DNA of 64,000 nt from Hybos culiciformis (lineage: Eukaryota > Arthropoda > Insecta > Diptera > Hybotidae): positions 62,001 to 126,000 of the forward strand of contig CAXFZM010000064.1 of NCBI GenBank assembly GCA_964007475.1, in the 5' to 3' direction. How positions within the stretch are numbered: position 1 is the stretch's first letter; the number at the start of each line of letters is the position of its first letter. A program made the position numbers and the translations under genes. Of this stretch, positions 9,858 through 23,990 are shown piece after piece. Under the pieces are notes generated by a model. It had not been told where the DNA came from. It ran no database searches and worked only from the letters and a program-made list of their open reading frames with translations.

Positions 9858-12800
9858 GCTTCTTTCTGTGCAATTTTTATGTAAATCGGTTTTCTAGATC
9901 CGGAGAAATAAACGATAAGGTGAGCAAACCCCCTAACTTTAACACATAAAATGTTGACTTTGGGCTGGTTTTTTGTTCATTACTCCGGCTCCAGACCTCG
10001 GAGAACCTCCGTTTTTGGCTTAAATTAAAGGTCTAGAAATTACGCTTCTTTCTGTGCAATTTTTATGAAAATCGGTTTTCTAGATCCGGAGAAATAAACG
10101 ATAAGGTGAGCAAACCCCCTAACTTTAACACATAAAATGTTGACTTTGGGCTGGTTTTTTGTTCATTACTCCGGCTCCAGACCTCGGAGAACCTTCGTTT
10201 TTGGCTTAAATTAAAGGTCTAGAAATTACGCTTCTTTCTGTGCAATTTTTATGAAAATCGGTTTTCTAGATCCGGAGAAATAAACGATAAGGTGAGCAAA
10301 CCCCCTAACTTTAACACATAAAATGTTGACTTTGGGCTGGTTTTTTGTTCATTACGCGGGCTCCAGACCTCGGAGAACCTCCGTTTTTGGCTTAAATTAA
10401 AGGTCTGGAAATTACGCTTCTTTCTGTGCAATTTTTATGAAAATCGGTTTTCTAGATCCGGAGAAATAAACGATAAGGTGAGCAAACCCCCTAACTTTAA
10501 CACATAAAATGTTGACTTTGGGCTGGTTTTTTGTTCATTACTCCGGCTCCAGACTTCGGCGGACCTCCGTTTTTGGCTTAAATTAAAGGTCTAGAAATTA
10601 CGCTTCTTTCTGTGCAATTTTTATGAAAATCGGTTTTCTAGATCCGGAGAAGTAAACGATAAGGTGAGCAAACCCCTTAACTTTAACACATAAAATGTTG
10701 ACTTTGGGCTGGTTTTTTGTTCATTACTCCGGCTCTAGACCTCGGAGAACCTCCGTTTTTGGCTTAAATTAAAGGTCTAGAAATGACGCTTCTTTCTGTG
10801 CAATTTTTATGAAAATCGGTTTTCTAGATCCGGAGAAATAAACGATAAGGTGAGCAAACCCCCTAACTTTAACACATAAAATGTTGACTTTGGGCTGGTT
10901 TTTTGTTCATTACTCCGGCTCCAGACCTCGGAGAACCTCCGTTTTTGGCTTAAATTAAAGCTCTAGAAATTACGCTTCTTTCTGTGCAATTTTTATGTAA
11001 ATCGGTTTTCTAGATCCGGAGAAATAAACGATAAGGTGAGCAAACCCCCTAACTTAAACACATAAAATGTTGACTTTGGGCTTGTTTTTTGTTCATTACT
11101 CGGGCTCCAGACCTCGGAGAACCTCCGTTTTTGGCTTAAATTAAAGGTCTAGAAATTACGCTTCTTTCTGTGCAATTTTTATGAAAATCGGTTTTCTAGA
11201 TCCGGAGAAATAAACGATAAGGTGAGCAAACCCCCTAACTTTAACACATAAAATGTTGACTTTGGGCTGGTTTTTTGTTCATTACGCGGGTTCCAGACCT
11301 CGGAGAACCTTCGTTTTTGGCTTAAATTAAAGGTCTAGAAATTACGCTTCTTTCTGTGCAATTTTTATGAAAATCGGTTTTCTAGATCCGGAGAAATAAA
11401 CGATAAGGTGAGCAAACCCCCTAACTTTAACACATAAAATGTTGACTTTGGGCTGGTTTTTTGTTCATTACTCCGGCTCCAGACCTCGGAGAACCTCCGT
11501 TTTTGGCTTAAATTAAAGCTCTAGAAATTACGCTTCTTTCTGTGCAATTTTTATGTAAATCGGTTTTCTAGATCCGGAGAAATAAACGATAAGGTGAGCA
11601 AACCCCCTAACTTTAACACATAAAATGTTGACTTTGGGCTGGTTTTTTGTTCATTACTCCGGCTCCAGACCTCGGAGAACCTCCGTTTTTGGCTTAAATT
11701 AAAGGTCTAGAAATTACGCTTCTTTCTGTGCAATTTTTATGAAAATCGGTTTTCTAGATCCGGAGAAATAAACGATAAGGTGAGCAAACCCCCTAACTTT
11801 AACACATAAAATGTTGACTTTGGGCTGGTTTTTTGTTCATTACTCCGGCTCCAGACCTCGGAGAACCTCCGTTTTTGGCTTAAATTAAAGGTCTAGAAAT
11901 TACGCTTCTTTCTGTGCAATTTTTATGAAAATCGGTTTTCTAGATCCGGAGAAATAAACGATAAGGTGAGCAAACCCCCTAACTTTAACACATAAAATGT
12001 TGACTTTGGGCTGGTTTTTTGTTCATTACTCCGGCTCCAGACTTCGGCGGACCTCCGTTTTTGGCTTAAATTAAAGGTCTAGAAATTACGCTTCTTTCTG
12101 TGCAATTTTTATGAAAATCGGTTTTCTAGACTCGGAGAAATAAACGATAAGGTGAGCAAACCCCCTAACTTTAACACATAAAATGTTGACTTTGGGCTGG
12201 TTTTTTGTTCATTACTCCGGCTCCAGACCTCGGAGAACCTCCGTTTGTGGCCTAAATTAAAGGTCTAGAAATTACGCTTCTTTCTGTGCAATTTTTATGA
12301 AAATCGGTTTTCTAGATCCGGAGAAATAAACGATAAGGTGAGCAAACCCCTAACTTTAACACATAAAATGTTGACTTTGGGCTGGTTTTTTGTTCATTAC
12401 TCCGGCTCCAGACTTCGGCGGACCTCCGTTTTTGGCTTAAATTAAAGGTCTAGAAATTACGCTTCTTTCTGTGCAATTTTTATGAAAATCGGTTTTCTAG
12501 ACTCGGAGAAATAAACGATAAGGTGAGCAAACCCCCTAACTTTAACACATAAAATGTTGACTTTGGGCTGGTTTTTTGTTCATTACTCCGGCTCCAGACC
12601 TCGGAGAACCTCCGTTTTTGGCTTAAATTAAAGCTCTAGAAATTACGCTTCTTTCTGTGCAATTTTTATGTAAATCGGTTTTCTAGATCCGGAGAAATAA
12701 ACGATAAGGTGAGCAAACCCCCTAACTTTAACACATAAAATGTTGACTTTGGGCTGTTTTTTTGTTCATTACTCGGGCTCCAGACCTCGGAGAACCTCCG

Positions 12801-13390
12801 TTTTTGGCTTAAATTAAAGGTCTAGAAATTACGCTTCTTTCTGTGCAATTTTTATGAAAATCGGTTTTCTAGATCCGGAGAAATAAACGATAAGGTGAGC
12901 AAACCCCCTAACTTTAACACATAAAATGTTGACTTTGGGCTGGTTTTTTGTTCATTACGCGGGCTCCAGACCTCGGAGAACCTTCGTTTTTGGCTTAAAT
13001 TAAAGGTCTAGAAATTACGCTTCTTTCTGTGCAATTTTTATGAAAATCGGTTTTCTAGATCCGGAGAAATAAACGATAAGGTGAGCAAACCCCCTAACTT
13101 TAACACATAAAATGTTGACTTTGGGCTGGTTTTTTGTTCATTACTCCGGCTCCAGACCTCGGAGAACCTCCGTTTTTGGCTTAAATTAAAGCTCTAGAAA
13201 TTACGCTTCTTTCTGTGCAATTTTTATGTAAATCGGTTTTCTAGATCCGGAGAAATAAACGATAAGGTGAGCAAACCCCCTAACTTTAACACATAAAATG
13301 TTGACTTTGGGCTGGTTTTTTGTTCATTACTCGGGCTCCAGACCTCGGAGAACCTCCGTTTTTGGCTTAAATTAAAGGTCTACAAATTAC
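9858..13390 (+). repeat. Truncated 20-mer composite HOR with one extra monomer (M54-M72)
   Basis: This stretch lacks the first two units of the composite HOR (A, B) but then follows it: C, D, E, F, G, B, H, the 8-mer, and the 3-mer. Private markers shared with 15251-18597 include cttaaac plus gggcttg in the H unit (11053 and 16446) and gtttgtgg in the J unit (12244 and 17637). The offset is 5393 bp before about 12.4 kb and 5207 bp after it, because this copy has two monomers (a delta unit ending as F, and a J unit ending as B) where the other has a single delta-B unit. Confidence 0.85.
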
Positions 13391-14878
13391 GCTTCTTTCT
13401 GTGCAATTTTTATGAAAATCGGTTTTCTAGATCCGGAGAAATAAACGATAAGGTGAGCAAACCCCCTAACTTTAACACATAAAATGTTGACTTTGGGCTG
13501 GTTTTTTGTTCATTACTCCGGCTCCAGACTTCGGCGGACCTCCGTTTTTGGCTTAAATTAAAGGTCTAGAAATTACGCTTCTTTCTGTGCAATTTTTATG
13601 AAAATCGGTTTTCTAGATCCGGAGAAATAAACGATAAGGTGAGCAAACCCCCTAACTTTAACACATAAAATGTTGACTTTGGGCTGGTTTTTTGTTCATT
13701 ACTCCGGCTCCAGACCTCGGAGAACCTTCGTTTTTGGCTTAAATTAAAGGTCTAGAAATTACGCTTCTTTCTGTGCAATTTTTATGAAAATCGGTTTTCT
13801 AGATCCGGAGAAATAAACGATAAGGTGAGCAAACCCCCTAACTTTAACACATAAAATGTTGACTTTGGGCTGGTTTTTTGTTCATTACTCCGGCTCCAGA
13901 CTTCGGCGGACCTCCGTTTTTGGCTTAAATTAAAGGTCTAGAAATTACGCTTCTTTCTGTGCAATTTTTATGAAAATCGGTTTTCTAGATCCGGAGAAAT
14001 AAACGATAAGGTGAGCAAACCCCCTAACTTTAACACATAAAATGTTGACTTTGGGCTGGTTTTTTGTTCATTACTCGGGCTCCAGACCTCGGAGAACCTC
14101 CGTTTTTGGCTTAAATTAAAGGTCTAGAAATTACGCTTCTTTCTGTGCAATTTTTATGAAAATCGGTTTTCTAGATCCGGAGAAATAAACGATAAGGTGA
14201 GCAAACCCCCTAACTTTAACACATAAAATGTTGACTTTGGGCTGGTTTTTTGTTCATTACTCCGGCTCCAGACTTCGGCGGACCTCCGTTTTTGGCTTAA
14301 ATTAAAGGTCTAGAAATTACGCTTCTTTCTGTGCAATTTTTATGAAAATCGGTTTTCTAGATCCGGAGAAGTAAACGATAAGGTGAGCAAACCCCTTAAC
14401 TTTAACACATAAAATGTTGACTTTGGGCTGGTTTTTTGTTCATTACTCCGGCTCTAGACCTCGGAGAACCTCCGTTTTTGGCTTAAATTAAAGGTCTAGA
14501 AATGACGCTTCTTTCTGTGCAATTTTTATGAAAATCGGTTTTCTAGATCCGGAGAAATAAACGATAAGGTGAGCAAACCCCCTAACTTTAACACATAAAA
14601 TGTTGACTTTGGGCTGGTTTTTTGTTCATTACTCCGGCTCCAGACCTCGGAGAACCTCCGTTTTTGGCTTAAATTAAAGCTCTAGAAATTACGCTTCTTT
14701 CTGTGCAATTTTTATGTAAATCGGTTTTCTAGATCCGGAGAAATAAACGATAAGGTGAGCAAACCCCCTAACTTTAACACATAAAATGTTGACTTTGGGC
14801 TGGTTTTTTGTTCATTACTCGGGCTCCAGACCTCGGAGAACCTCCGTTTTTGGCTTAAATTAAAGGTCTAGAAATTAC
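13391..14878 (+). repeat. F-D-F-tcg-F-G-B-H linker block (M73-M80)
   Basis: Eight units between two composite HOR copies. The first five match the class order at 8184-9113, and the last three (G, B, H) match the end of the 9-mer. The block is an intermediate assembled from both modules. All units are full length (186 bp). Confidence 0.75.
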
Positions 14879-17800
14879 GCTTCTTTCTGTGCAATTTTTA
14901 TGAAAATCGGTTTTCTAGATCCGGAGAAATAAACGATAAGGTGAGCAAACCCCCTAACTTTAACACATAAAATGTTGACTTTGGGCTGGTTTTTTGTTCA
15001 TTACGCGGGTTCCAGACCTCGGAGAACCTTCGTTTTTGGCTTAAATTAAAGGTCTAGAAATTACGCTTCTTTCTGTGCAATTTTTATGAAAATCGGTTTT
15101 CTAGATCCGGAGAAATAAACGATAAGGTGAGCAAACCCCCTAACTTTAACACATAAAATGTTGACTTTGGGCTGGTTTTTTGTTCATTACTCCGGCTCCA
15201 GACCTCGGAGAACCTCCGTTTGTGGCTTAAATTAAAGCTCTAGAAATTACGCTTCTTTCTGTGCAATTTTTATGTAAATCGGTTTTCTAGATCCGGAGAA
15301 ATAAACGATAAGGTGAGCAAACCCCCTAACTTTAACACATAAAATGTTGACTTTGGGCTGGTTTTTTGTTCATTACTCCGGCTCCAGACCTCGGAGAACC
15401 TCCGTTTTTGGCTTAAATTAAAGGTCTAGAAATTACGCTTCTTTCTGTGTAATTTTTATGAAAATCGGTTTTCTAGATCCGGAGAAATAAACGATAAGGT
15501 GAGCAAACCCCCTAACTTTAACACATAAAATGTTGACTTTGGGCTGGTTTTTTGTTCATTACTCCGGCTCCAGACCTCGGAGAACCTTCGTTTTTGGCTT
15601 AAATTAAAGGTCTAGAAATTACGCTTCTTTCTGTGCAATTTTTATGAAAATCGGTTTTCTAGATCCGGAGAAATAAACGATAAGGTGAGCAAACCCCCTA
15701 ACTTTAACACATAAAATGTTGACTTTGGGCTGGTTTTTTGTTCATTACGCGGGCTCCAGACCTCGGAGAACCTCCGTTTTTGGCTTAAATTAAAGGTCTG
15801 GAAATTACGCTTCTTTCTGTGCAATTTTTATGAAAATCGGTTTTCTAGATCCGGAGAAATAAACGATAAGGTGAGCAAACCCCCTAACTTTAACACATAA
15901 AATGTTGACTTTGGGCTGGTTTTTTGTTCATTACTCCGGCTCCAGACTTCGGCGGACCTCCGTTTTTGGCTTAAATTAAAGGTCTAGAAATTACGCTTCT
16001 TTCTGTGCAATTTTTATGAAAATCGGTTTTCTAGATCCGGAGAAGTAAACGATAAGGTGAGCAAACCCCTTAACTTTAACACATAAAATGTTGACTTTGG
16101 GCTGGTTTTTTGTTCATTACTCCGGCTCTAGACCTCGGAGAACCTCCGTTTTTGGCTTAAATTAAAGGTCTAGAAATGACGCTTCTTTCTGTGCAATTTT
16201 TATGAAAATCGGTTTTCTAGATCCGGAGAAATAAACGATAAGGTGAGCAAACCCCCTAACTTTAACACATAAAATGTTGACTTTGGGCTGGTTTTTTGTT
16301 CATTACTCCGGCTCCAGACCTCGGAGAACCTCCGTTTTTGGCTTAAATTAAAGCTCTAGAAATTACGCTTCTTTCTGTGCAATTTTTATGTAAATCGGTT
16401 TTCTAGATCCGGAGAAATAAACGATAAGGTGAGCAAACCCCCTAACTTAAACACATAAAATGTTGACTTTGGGCTTGTTTTTTGTTCATTACTCGGGCTC
16501 CAGACCTCGGAGAACCTCCGTTTTTGGCTTAAATTAAAGGTCTAGAAATTACGCTTCTTTCTGTGCAATTTTTATGAAAATCGGTTTTCTAGATCCGGAG
16601 AAATAAACGATAAGGTGAGCAAACCCCCTAACTTTAACACATAAAATGTTGACTTTGGGCTGGTTTTTTGTTCATTACGCGGGTTCCAGACCTCGGAGAA
16701 CCTTCGTTTTTGGCTTAAATTAAAGGTCTAGAAATTACGCTTCTTTCTGTGCAATTTTTATGAAAATCGGTTTTCTAGATCCGGAGAAATAAACGATAAG
16801 GTGAGCAAACCCCCTAACTTTAACACATAAAATGTTGACTTTGGGCTGGTTTTTTGTTCATTACTCCGGCTCCAGACCTCGGAGAACCTCCGTTTTTGGC
16901 TTAAATTAAAGCTCTAGAAATTACGCTTCTTTCTGTGCAATTTTTATGTAAATCGGTTTTCTAGATCCGGAGAAATAAACGATAAGGTGAGCAAACCCCC
17001 TAACTTTAACACATAAAATGTTGACTTTGGGCTGGTTTTTTGTTCATTACTCCGGCTCCAGACCTCGGAGAACCTCCGTTTTTGGCTTAAATTAAAGGTC
17101 TAGAAATTACGCTTCTTTCTGTGCAATTTTTATGAAAATCGGTTTTCTAGATCCGGAGAAATAAACGATAAGGTGAGCAAACCCCCTAACTTTAACACAT
17201 AAAATGTTGACTTTGGGCTGGTTTTTTGTTCATTACTCCGGCTCCAGACCTCGGAGAACCTCCGTTTTTGGCTTAAATTAAAGGTCTAGAAATTACGCTT
17301 CTTTCTGTGCAATTTTTATGAAAATCGGTTTTCTAGATCCGGAGAAATAAACGATAAGGTGAGCAAACCCCCAAACTTTAACACATAAAATGTTGACTTT
17401 GGGCTGGTTTTTTGTTCATTACTCCGGCTCCAGACTTCGGCGGACCTCCGTTTTTGGCTTAAATTAAAGGTCTAGAAATTACGCTTCTTTCTGTGCAATT
17501 TTTATGAAAATCGGTTTTCTAGACTCGGAGAAATAAACGATAAGGTGAGCAAACCCCCTAACTTTAACACATAAAATGTTGACTTTGGGCTGGTTTTTTG
17601 TTCATTACTCCGGCTCCAGACCTCGGAGAACCTCCGTTTGTGGCTTAAATTAAAGGTCTAGAAATTACGCTTCTTTCTGTGCAATTTTTATGAAAATCGG
17701 TTTTCTAGATCCGGAGAAATAAACGATAAGGTGAGCAAACCCCTAACTTTAACACATAAAATGTTGACTTTGGGCTGGTTTTTTGTTCATTACTCCGGCT

Positions 17801-18597
17801 CCAGACCTCGGAGAACCTCCGTTTTTGGCTTAAATTAAAGCTCTAGAAATTACGCTTCTTTCTGTGCAATTTTTATGTAAATCGGTTTTCTAGATCCGGA
17901 GAAATAAACGATAAGGTGAGCAAACCCCCTAACTTTAACACATAAAATGTTGACTTTGGGCTGTTTTTTTGTTCATTACTCGGGCTCCAGACCTCGGAGA
18001 ACCTCCGTTTTTGGCTTAAATTAAAGGTCTAGAAATTACGCTTCTTTCTAAGCAATTTTTATGAAAATCGGTTTTCTAGATCCGGAGAAATAAACGATAA
18101 GGTGAGCAAACCCCCTAACTTTAACACATAAAATGTTGACTTTGGGCTGGTTTTTTGTTCATTACTCCGGCTCCAGACCTCGGAGAACCTTCGTTTTTGG
18201 CTTAAATTAAAGGTCTAGAAATTACGCTTCTTTCTGTGCAATTTTTATGAAAATCGGTTTTCTAGATCCGGAGAAATAAACGATAAGGTGAGCAAACCCC
18301 CTAACTTTAACACATAAAATGTTGACTTTGGGCTGGTTTTTTGTTCATTACTCCGGCTCCAGACCTCGGAGAACCTCCGTTTTTGGCTTAAATTAAAGCT
18401 CTAGAAATTACGCTTCTTTCTGTGCAATTTTTATGTAAATCGGTTTTCTAGATCCGGAGAAATAAACGATAAGGTGAGCAAACCCCCTAACTTTAACACA
18501 TAAAATGTTGACTTTGGGCTGGTTTTTTGTTCATTACTCGGGCTCCAGACCTCGGAGAACCTCCGTTTTTGGCTTAAATTAAAGGTCTACAAATTAC
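14879..18597 (+). repeat. 20-monomer composite HOR, copy 2 (M81-M100)
   Basis: Same order of 20 monomer types as 1-3719 and the same length (3719 bp). The 9-mer is at 14879-16552, the 8-mer at 16553-18039 and the 3-mer at 18040-18597. Differences from copy 1 include ggtctgg in the E unit, cttaaac/gggcttg in the H unit, gtttgtgg in the second and J units, cccaaac in one F unit (about 17372) and tttctaagc at about 18047. The first unit of the 3-mer has tcc where copy 1 has gcg. Confidence 0.88.
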
Positions 18598-19155
18598 GCT
18601 TCTTTCTGTGCAATTTTTATGAAAATCGGTTTTCTAGATCCGGAGAAATAAACGATAAGGTGAGCAAACCCCCTAACTTTAACACATAAAATGTTGACTT
18701 TGGGCTGGTTTTTTGTTCATTACTCCGGCTCCAGACTTCGGCGGACCTCCGTTTTTGGCTTAAATTAAAGGTCTAGAAATTACGCTTCTTTCTGTGCAAT
18801 TTTTATGAAAATCGGTTTTCTAGATCCGGAGAAATAAACGATAAGGTGAGCAAACCCCCTAACTTTAACACATAAAATGTTGACTTTGGGCTGGTTTTTT
18901 GTTCATTACTCCGGCTCCAGACCTCGGAGAACCTTCGTTTTTGGCTTAAATTAAAGGTCTAGAAATTACGCTTCTTTCTGTGCAATTTTTATGAAAATCG
19001 GTTTTCTAGATCCGGAGAAATAAACGATAAGGTGAGCAAACCCCCTAACTTTAACACATAAAATGTTGACTTTGGGCTGGTTTTTTGTTCATTACTCCGG
19101 CTCCAGACTTCGGCGGACCTCCGTTTTTGGCTTAAATTAAAGGTCTAGAAATTAC

Positions 19156-21944
19156 GCTTCTTTCTGTGCAATTTTTATGAAAATCGGTTTTCTAGATCCG
19201 GAGAAATAAACGATAAGGTGAGCAAACCCCCTAACTGTAACACATAAAATGTTGACTTTGGGCTGGTTTTTTGTTCATTACTCCGGCTCTAGACCTCGGA
19301 GAACCTCCGTTTTTGTCTTAAATTAAAGGTCTAGAAATTACGCTTCTTTCTGTGCAATTTTTATGAAAATCGGTTTTCTAGATCCGGAGAAATAAACGAT
19401 AAGGTGAGCAAACCCCCTAACTTTAACACATAAAATGTTGACTTTGGGCTGGTTTTTTGTTCATTACTCCGGCTCCAGACCTCGGAGAACCTCCGTTTTT
19501 GGCTTAAATTAAAGGTTTAGAAATTACGCTTCTTTCTGTGCAATTTTTATGTAAATCGGTTTTCTAGATCCGGAGAAATAAACGATAAGGTGAGCAAACC
19601 CCCTAACTTTAACACATAAAATGTTGACTTTGGGCTGGTTTTTTGTTCATTACTCGGGCTCCAGACCTCGGAGAACCTCCGTTTTTGGCTTAAATTAAAG
19701 GTCTACAAATTACGCTTCTTTCTGTGCAATTTTTATGAAAATCGGTTTTCTAGATCCGGAGAAATAAACGATAAGGTGAGCAAACCCCCTAACTTTAACA
19801 CATAAAATGTTGACTTTGGGCTGGTTTTTTGTTCATTACTCCGGCTCCAGACCTCGGAGAACCTCCGTTTTTGGCTTAAATTAAAGCTCTAGAAATTACG
19901 CTTCTTTCTGTGCAATTTTTATGTAAATCGGTTTTCTAGATCCGGAGAAATAAACGATAAGGTGAGCAAACCCCCTAACTTTAACACATAAAATGTTGAC
20001 TTTGGGCTGGTTTTTTGTTCATTACTCGGGCTCCAGACCTCGGAGAACCTCCGTTTTTGGCTTAAATTAAAGGTCTAGAAATTACGCTTCTTTCTGTGCA
20101 ATTTTTATGAAAATCGGTTTTCTAGATCCGGAGAAATAAACGATAAGGTGAGCAAACCCCCTAACTTTAACACATAAAATGTTGACTTTGGGCTGGTTTT
20201 TTGTTCATTACGCGGGCTCCAGACCTCGGAGAACCTTCGTTTTTGGCTTAAATTAAAGGTCTAGAAATTACGCTTCTTTCTGTGCAATTTTTATGAAAAT
20301 CGGTTTTCTAGATCCGGAGAAATAAACGATAAGGTGAGCAAACCCCCTAACTTTAACACATAAAATGTTGACTTTGGGCTGGTTTTTTGTTCATTACTCC
20401 GGCTCCAGACCTCGGAGAACCTCCGTTTTTGGCTTAAATTAAAGCTCTAGAAATTACGCTTCTTTCTGTGCAATTTTTATGTAAATCGGTTTTCTAGATC
20501 CGGAGAAATAAACGATAAGGTGAGCAAACCCCCTAACTTTAACACATAAAATGTTGACTTTGGGCTGGTTTTTTGTTCATTACTCCGGCTCCAGACCTCG
20601 GAGAACCTCCGTTTTTGGCTTAAATTAAAGGTCTAGAAATTACGCTTCTTTCTGTGCAATTTTTATGAAAATCGGTTTTCTAGACTCGGAGAAATAAACG
20701 ATAAGGTGAGCAAACCCCCTAACTTTAACACATAAAATGTTGACTTTGGGCTGGTTTTTTGTTCATTACTCCGGCTCCAGACCTCGGAGAACCTCCGTTT
20801 TTGGCTTAAATTAAAGGTCTAGAAATTACGCTTCTTTCTGTGCAATTTTTATGAAAATCGGTTTTCTAGATCCGGAGAAATAAACGATAAGGTGAGCAAA
20901 CCCCTAACTTTAACACATAAAATGTTGACTTTGGGCTGGTTTTTTGTTCATTACTCCGGCTCCAGACCTCGGAGAACCTCCATTTTTGGCTTAAATTAAA
21001 GCTCTAGAAATTACGCTTCTTTCTGTGCAATTTTTATGTAAATCGGTTTTCTAGATCCGGAGAAATAAACGATAAGGTGAGCAAACCCCCTAACTTTAAC
21101 ACATAAAATGTTGACTTTGGGCTGGTTTTTTGTTCATTACTCGGGCTCCAGACCTCGGAGAACCTCCGTTTTTGGCTTAAATTAAAGGTCTACAAATTAC
21201 GCTTCTTTCTGTGCAATTTTTATGAAAATCGGTTTTCTAGATCCGGAGAAATAAACGATAAGGTGAGCAAACCCCCTAACTTTAACACATAAAATGTTGA
21301 CTTTGGGCTGGTTTTTTGTTCATTACTCCGGCTCCAGACTTCGGCGGACCTCCGTTTTTGGCTTAAATTAAAGGTCTAGAAATTACGCTTCTTTCTGTGC
21401 AATTTTTATGAAAATCGGTTTTCTAGATCCGGAGAAGTAAACGATAAGGTGAGCAAACCCCTTAACTTTAACACATAAAATGTTGACTTTGGGCTGGTTT
21501 TTTGTTCATTACTCCGGCTCTAGACCTCGGAGAACCTCCGTTTTTGGCTTAAATTAAAGGTCTAGAAATTACGCTTCTTTCTGTGCAATTTTAATGAAAA
21601 ACGGTTTTCTCGATCCGGAGAAATAAACGATAAGGTGAGCAAACCCCCTAACTTTAACACATAAAATGTTGACTTTGGGCTGGTTTTTTGTTCATTACTC
21701 CGGCTCCAGACCTCGGAGAACCTTCGTTTTTGGCTTAAATTAAAGGTCTAGAAATTACGCTTCTTTCTGTGCAATTTTTATGAAAATCGGTTTTCTAGGT
21801 CCGGAGAAATAAACGATAAGGTGAGCAAACCCCCTAACTTTAACACATAAAATGTTGACTTTGGGCTGGTTTTTTGTTCATTACTCCGGCTCCAGACTTC
21901 GGCGGACCTCCGTTTTTGGCTTAAATTAAAGGTCTAGAAATTAC
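19156..21944 (+). repeat. Y-block, first occurrence (M104-M118), 2789-bp period
   Basis: New monomer types start here. One has actgtaac at 79-86, ctctagacc and tttttgtctt (T135 and T161, called LT). Another has ggtttag at 173-179 (Y). The order is LT, plain-Y, T25-tcg-K, B, T25-tcg, gcg/T152, B, C, J, delta-B, T25-tcg-K, F, a G-like unit without G184, a unit with ttaatgaaaaac and ttctcgatcc (21573-21758), and F. The LT-to-J series repeats at 21945-23618 after 15 monomers minus one deleted base. LT and Y are not seen upstream of 19156. Confidence 0.82.
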
Positions 21945-23990
21945 GCTTCTTTCTGTGCAATTTTTATGAAAATCGGTTTTCTAGATCCGGAGAAATAAAC
22001 GATAAGGTGAGCAAACCCCCTAACTGTAACACATAAAATGTTGACTTTGGGCTGGTTTTTTGTTCATTACTCCGGCTCTAGACCTCGGAGAACCTCCGTT
22101 TTTGTCTTAAATTAAAGGTCTAGAAATTACGCTTCTTTCTGTGCAATTTTTATGAAAATCGGTTTTCTAGATACGGAGAAATAAACGATTAGGTGAGCAA
22201 ACCCCCTAACTTTAACACATAAAATGTTGACTTTGGCCTGGTTTTTTGTTCATTACTCCGGCTCCAGACCTCGGAGAACCTCCGTTTTTGGCTTAAATTA
22301 AAGGTTTAGAAATTACGCTTCTTTCTGTGCAATTTTTAGGTAAATCGGTTTTCTAGATCCGGAGAAATAAACGATAAGGTGAGCAAACCCCCTAACTTTA
22401 ACACATAAAATGTTGACTTTGGGCTGGTTTTTTGTTCATTACTCGGGCTCCAGACCTCGGAGAACCTCCGTTTTTGGCTTAAATTAAAGGTCTACAAATT
22501 ACGCTTCTTTCTGTGCAATTTTTATGAAAATCGGTTTTCTAGATCCGGAGAAATAAACGATAAGGTGAGCAAACCCCCTAACTTTAACACATAAAATGTT
22601 GACTTTGGGCTGGTTTTTTGTTCATTACTCCGGCTCCAGACCTCGGAGAACCTCCGTTTTTGGCTTAAATTAAAGCTCTAGAAATTACGCTTCTTTCTGT
22701 GCAATTTTTATGTAAATCGGTTTTCTAGATCCGGAGAAATAAACGATAAGGTGAGCAAACCCCCTAACTTTAACACATAAAATGTTGACTTTGGGCTGGT
22801 TTTTTGTTCATTACTCGGGCTCCAGACCTCGGAGAACCTCCGTTTTTGGCTTAAATTAAAGGTCTAGAAATTACGCTTCTTTCTGTGCAATTTTTATGAA
22901 AATCGGTTTTCTAGATCCGGAGAAATAAACGATAAGGTGAGCAAACCCCCTAACTTTAACACATAAAATGTTGACTTTGGGCTGGTTTTTTGTTCATTAC
23001 GCGGGCTCCAGACCTCGGAGAACCTTCGTTTTTGGCTTAAATTAAAGGTCTAGAAATTACGCTTCTTTCTGTGCAATTTTTATGAAAATCGGTTTTCTAG
23101 ATCCGGAGAAATAAACGATAAGGTGAGCAAACCCCCTAACTTTAACACATAAAATGTTGACTTTGGGCTGGTTTTTTGTTCATTACTCCGGCTCCAGACC
23201 TCGGAGAACCTCCGTTTTTGGCTTAAATTAAAGCTCTAGAAATTACGCTTCTTTCTGTGCAATTTTTATGTAAATCGGTTTTCTAGATCCGGAGAAATAA
23301 ACGATAAGGTGAGCAAACCCCCTAACTTTAACACATAAAATGTTGACTTTGGGCTGGTTTTTTGTTCATTACTCCGGCTCTAGACCTCGGAGAACCTCCG
23401 TTTTTGGCTTAAATTAAAGGTCTAGAAATTACGCTTCTTTCTGTGCAATTTTTATGAAAATCGGTTTTCTAGACTCGGAGAAATAAACGATAAGGTGAGC
23501 AAACCCCCTAACTTTAACACATAAAATGTTGACTTTGGGCTGGTTTTTTGTTCATTACTCCGGCTCCAGACCTCGGAGAACCTCCGTTTTTGGCTTAAAT
23601 TAAAGGTCTAGAAATTACGCTTCTTTCTGTGCAATTTTTATGAAAATCGGTTTTCTAGATCCGGAGAAATAAACGATAAGGTGAGCAAACCCCCTAACTT
23701 TAACACATAAAATGTTGACTTTGGGCTGGTTTTTTGTTCATTACGCGGGCTCCAGACCTCGGAGAACCTTCGTTTTTGGCTTAAATTAAAGCTCAAGAAA
23801 TTACGCTTCTTTCTGTGCAATTTTTATGAAAATCGGTTTTCTAGATCCGGAGAAATAAACGATAAGGTGAGCAAACCCCCTAACTTTAACACATAAAATG
23901 TTGACTTTGGGCTGGTTTTTTGTTCATTACTCCGGCTCCAGACTTCGGCAGACCTCCGTTTTTGGCTTAAATTAAAGGTCTAGAAATTAC
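21945..23990 (+). repeat. Y-block, second occurrence, lacking delta (M119-M129)
   Basis: Repeats LT, plain-Y, T25-tcg-K, B, T25-tcg, gcg/T152, B, C-like (with ctctag) and J. The unit after J (23619-23804) is not delta-B but a gcg/T152 monomer with a unique gctcaag tail. That looks like a hybrid whose tail derives from a B unit. The next unit is an F variant with ttcggcag. The plain-Y unit at 22131 has several private changes (gatacgg, gattagg, ggcctgg), and the next has ttttaggtaaatc. Confidence 0.8.
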
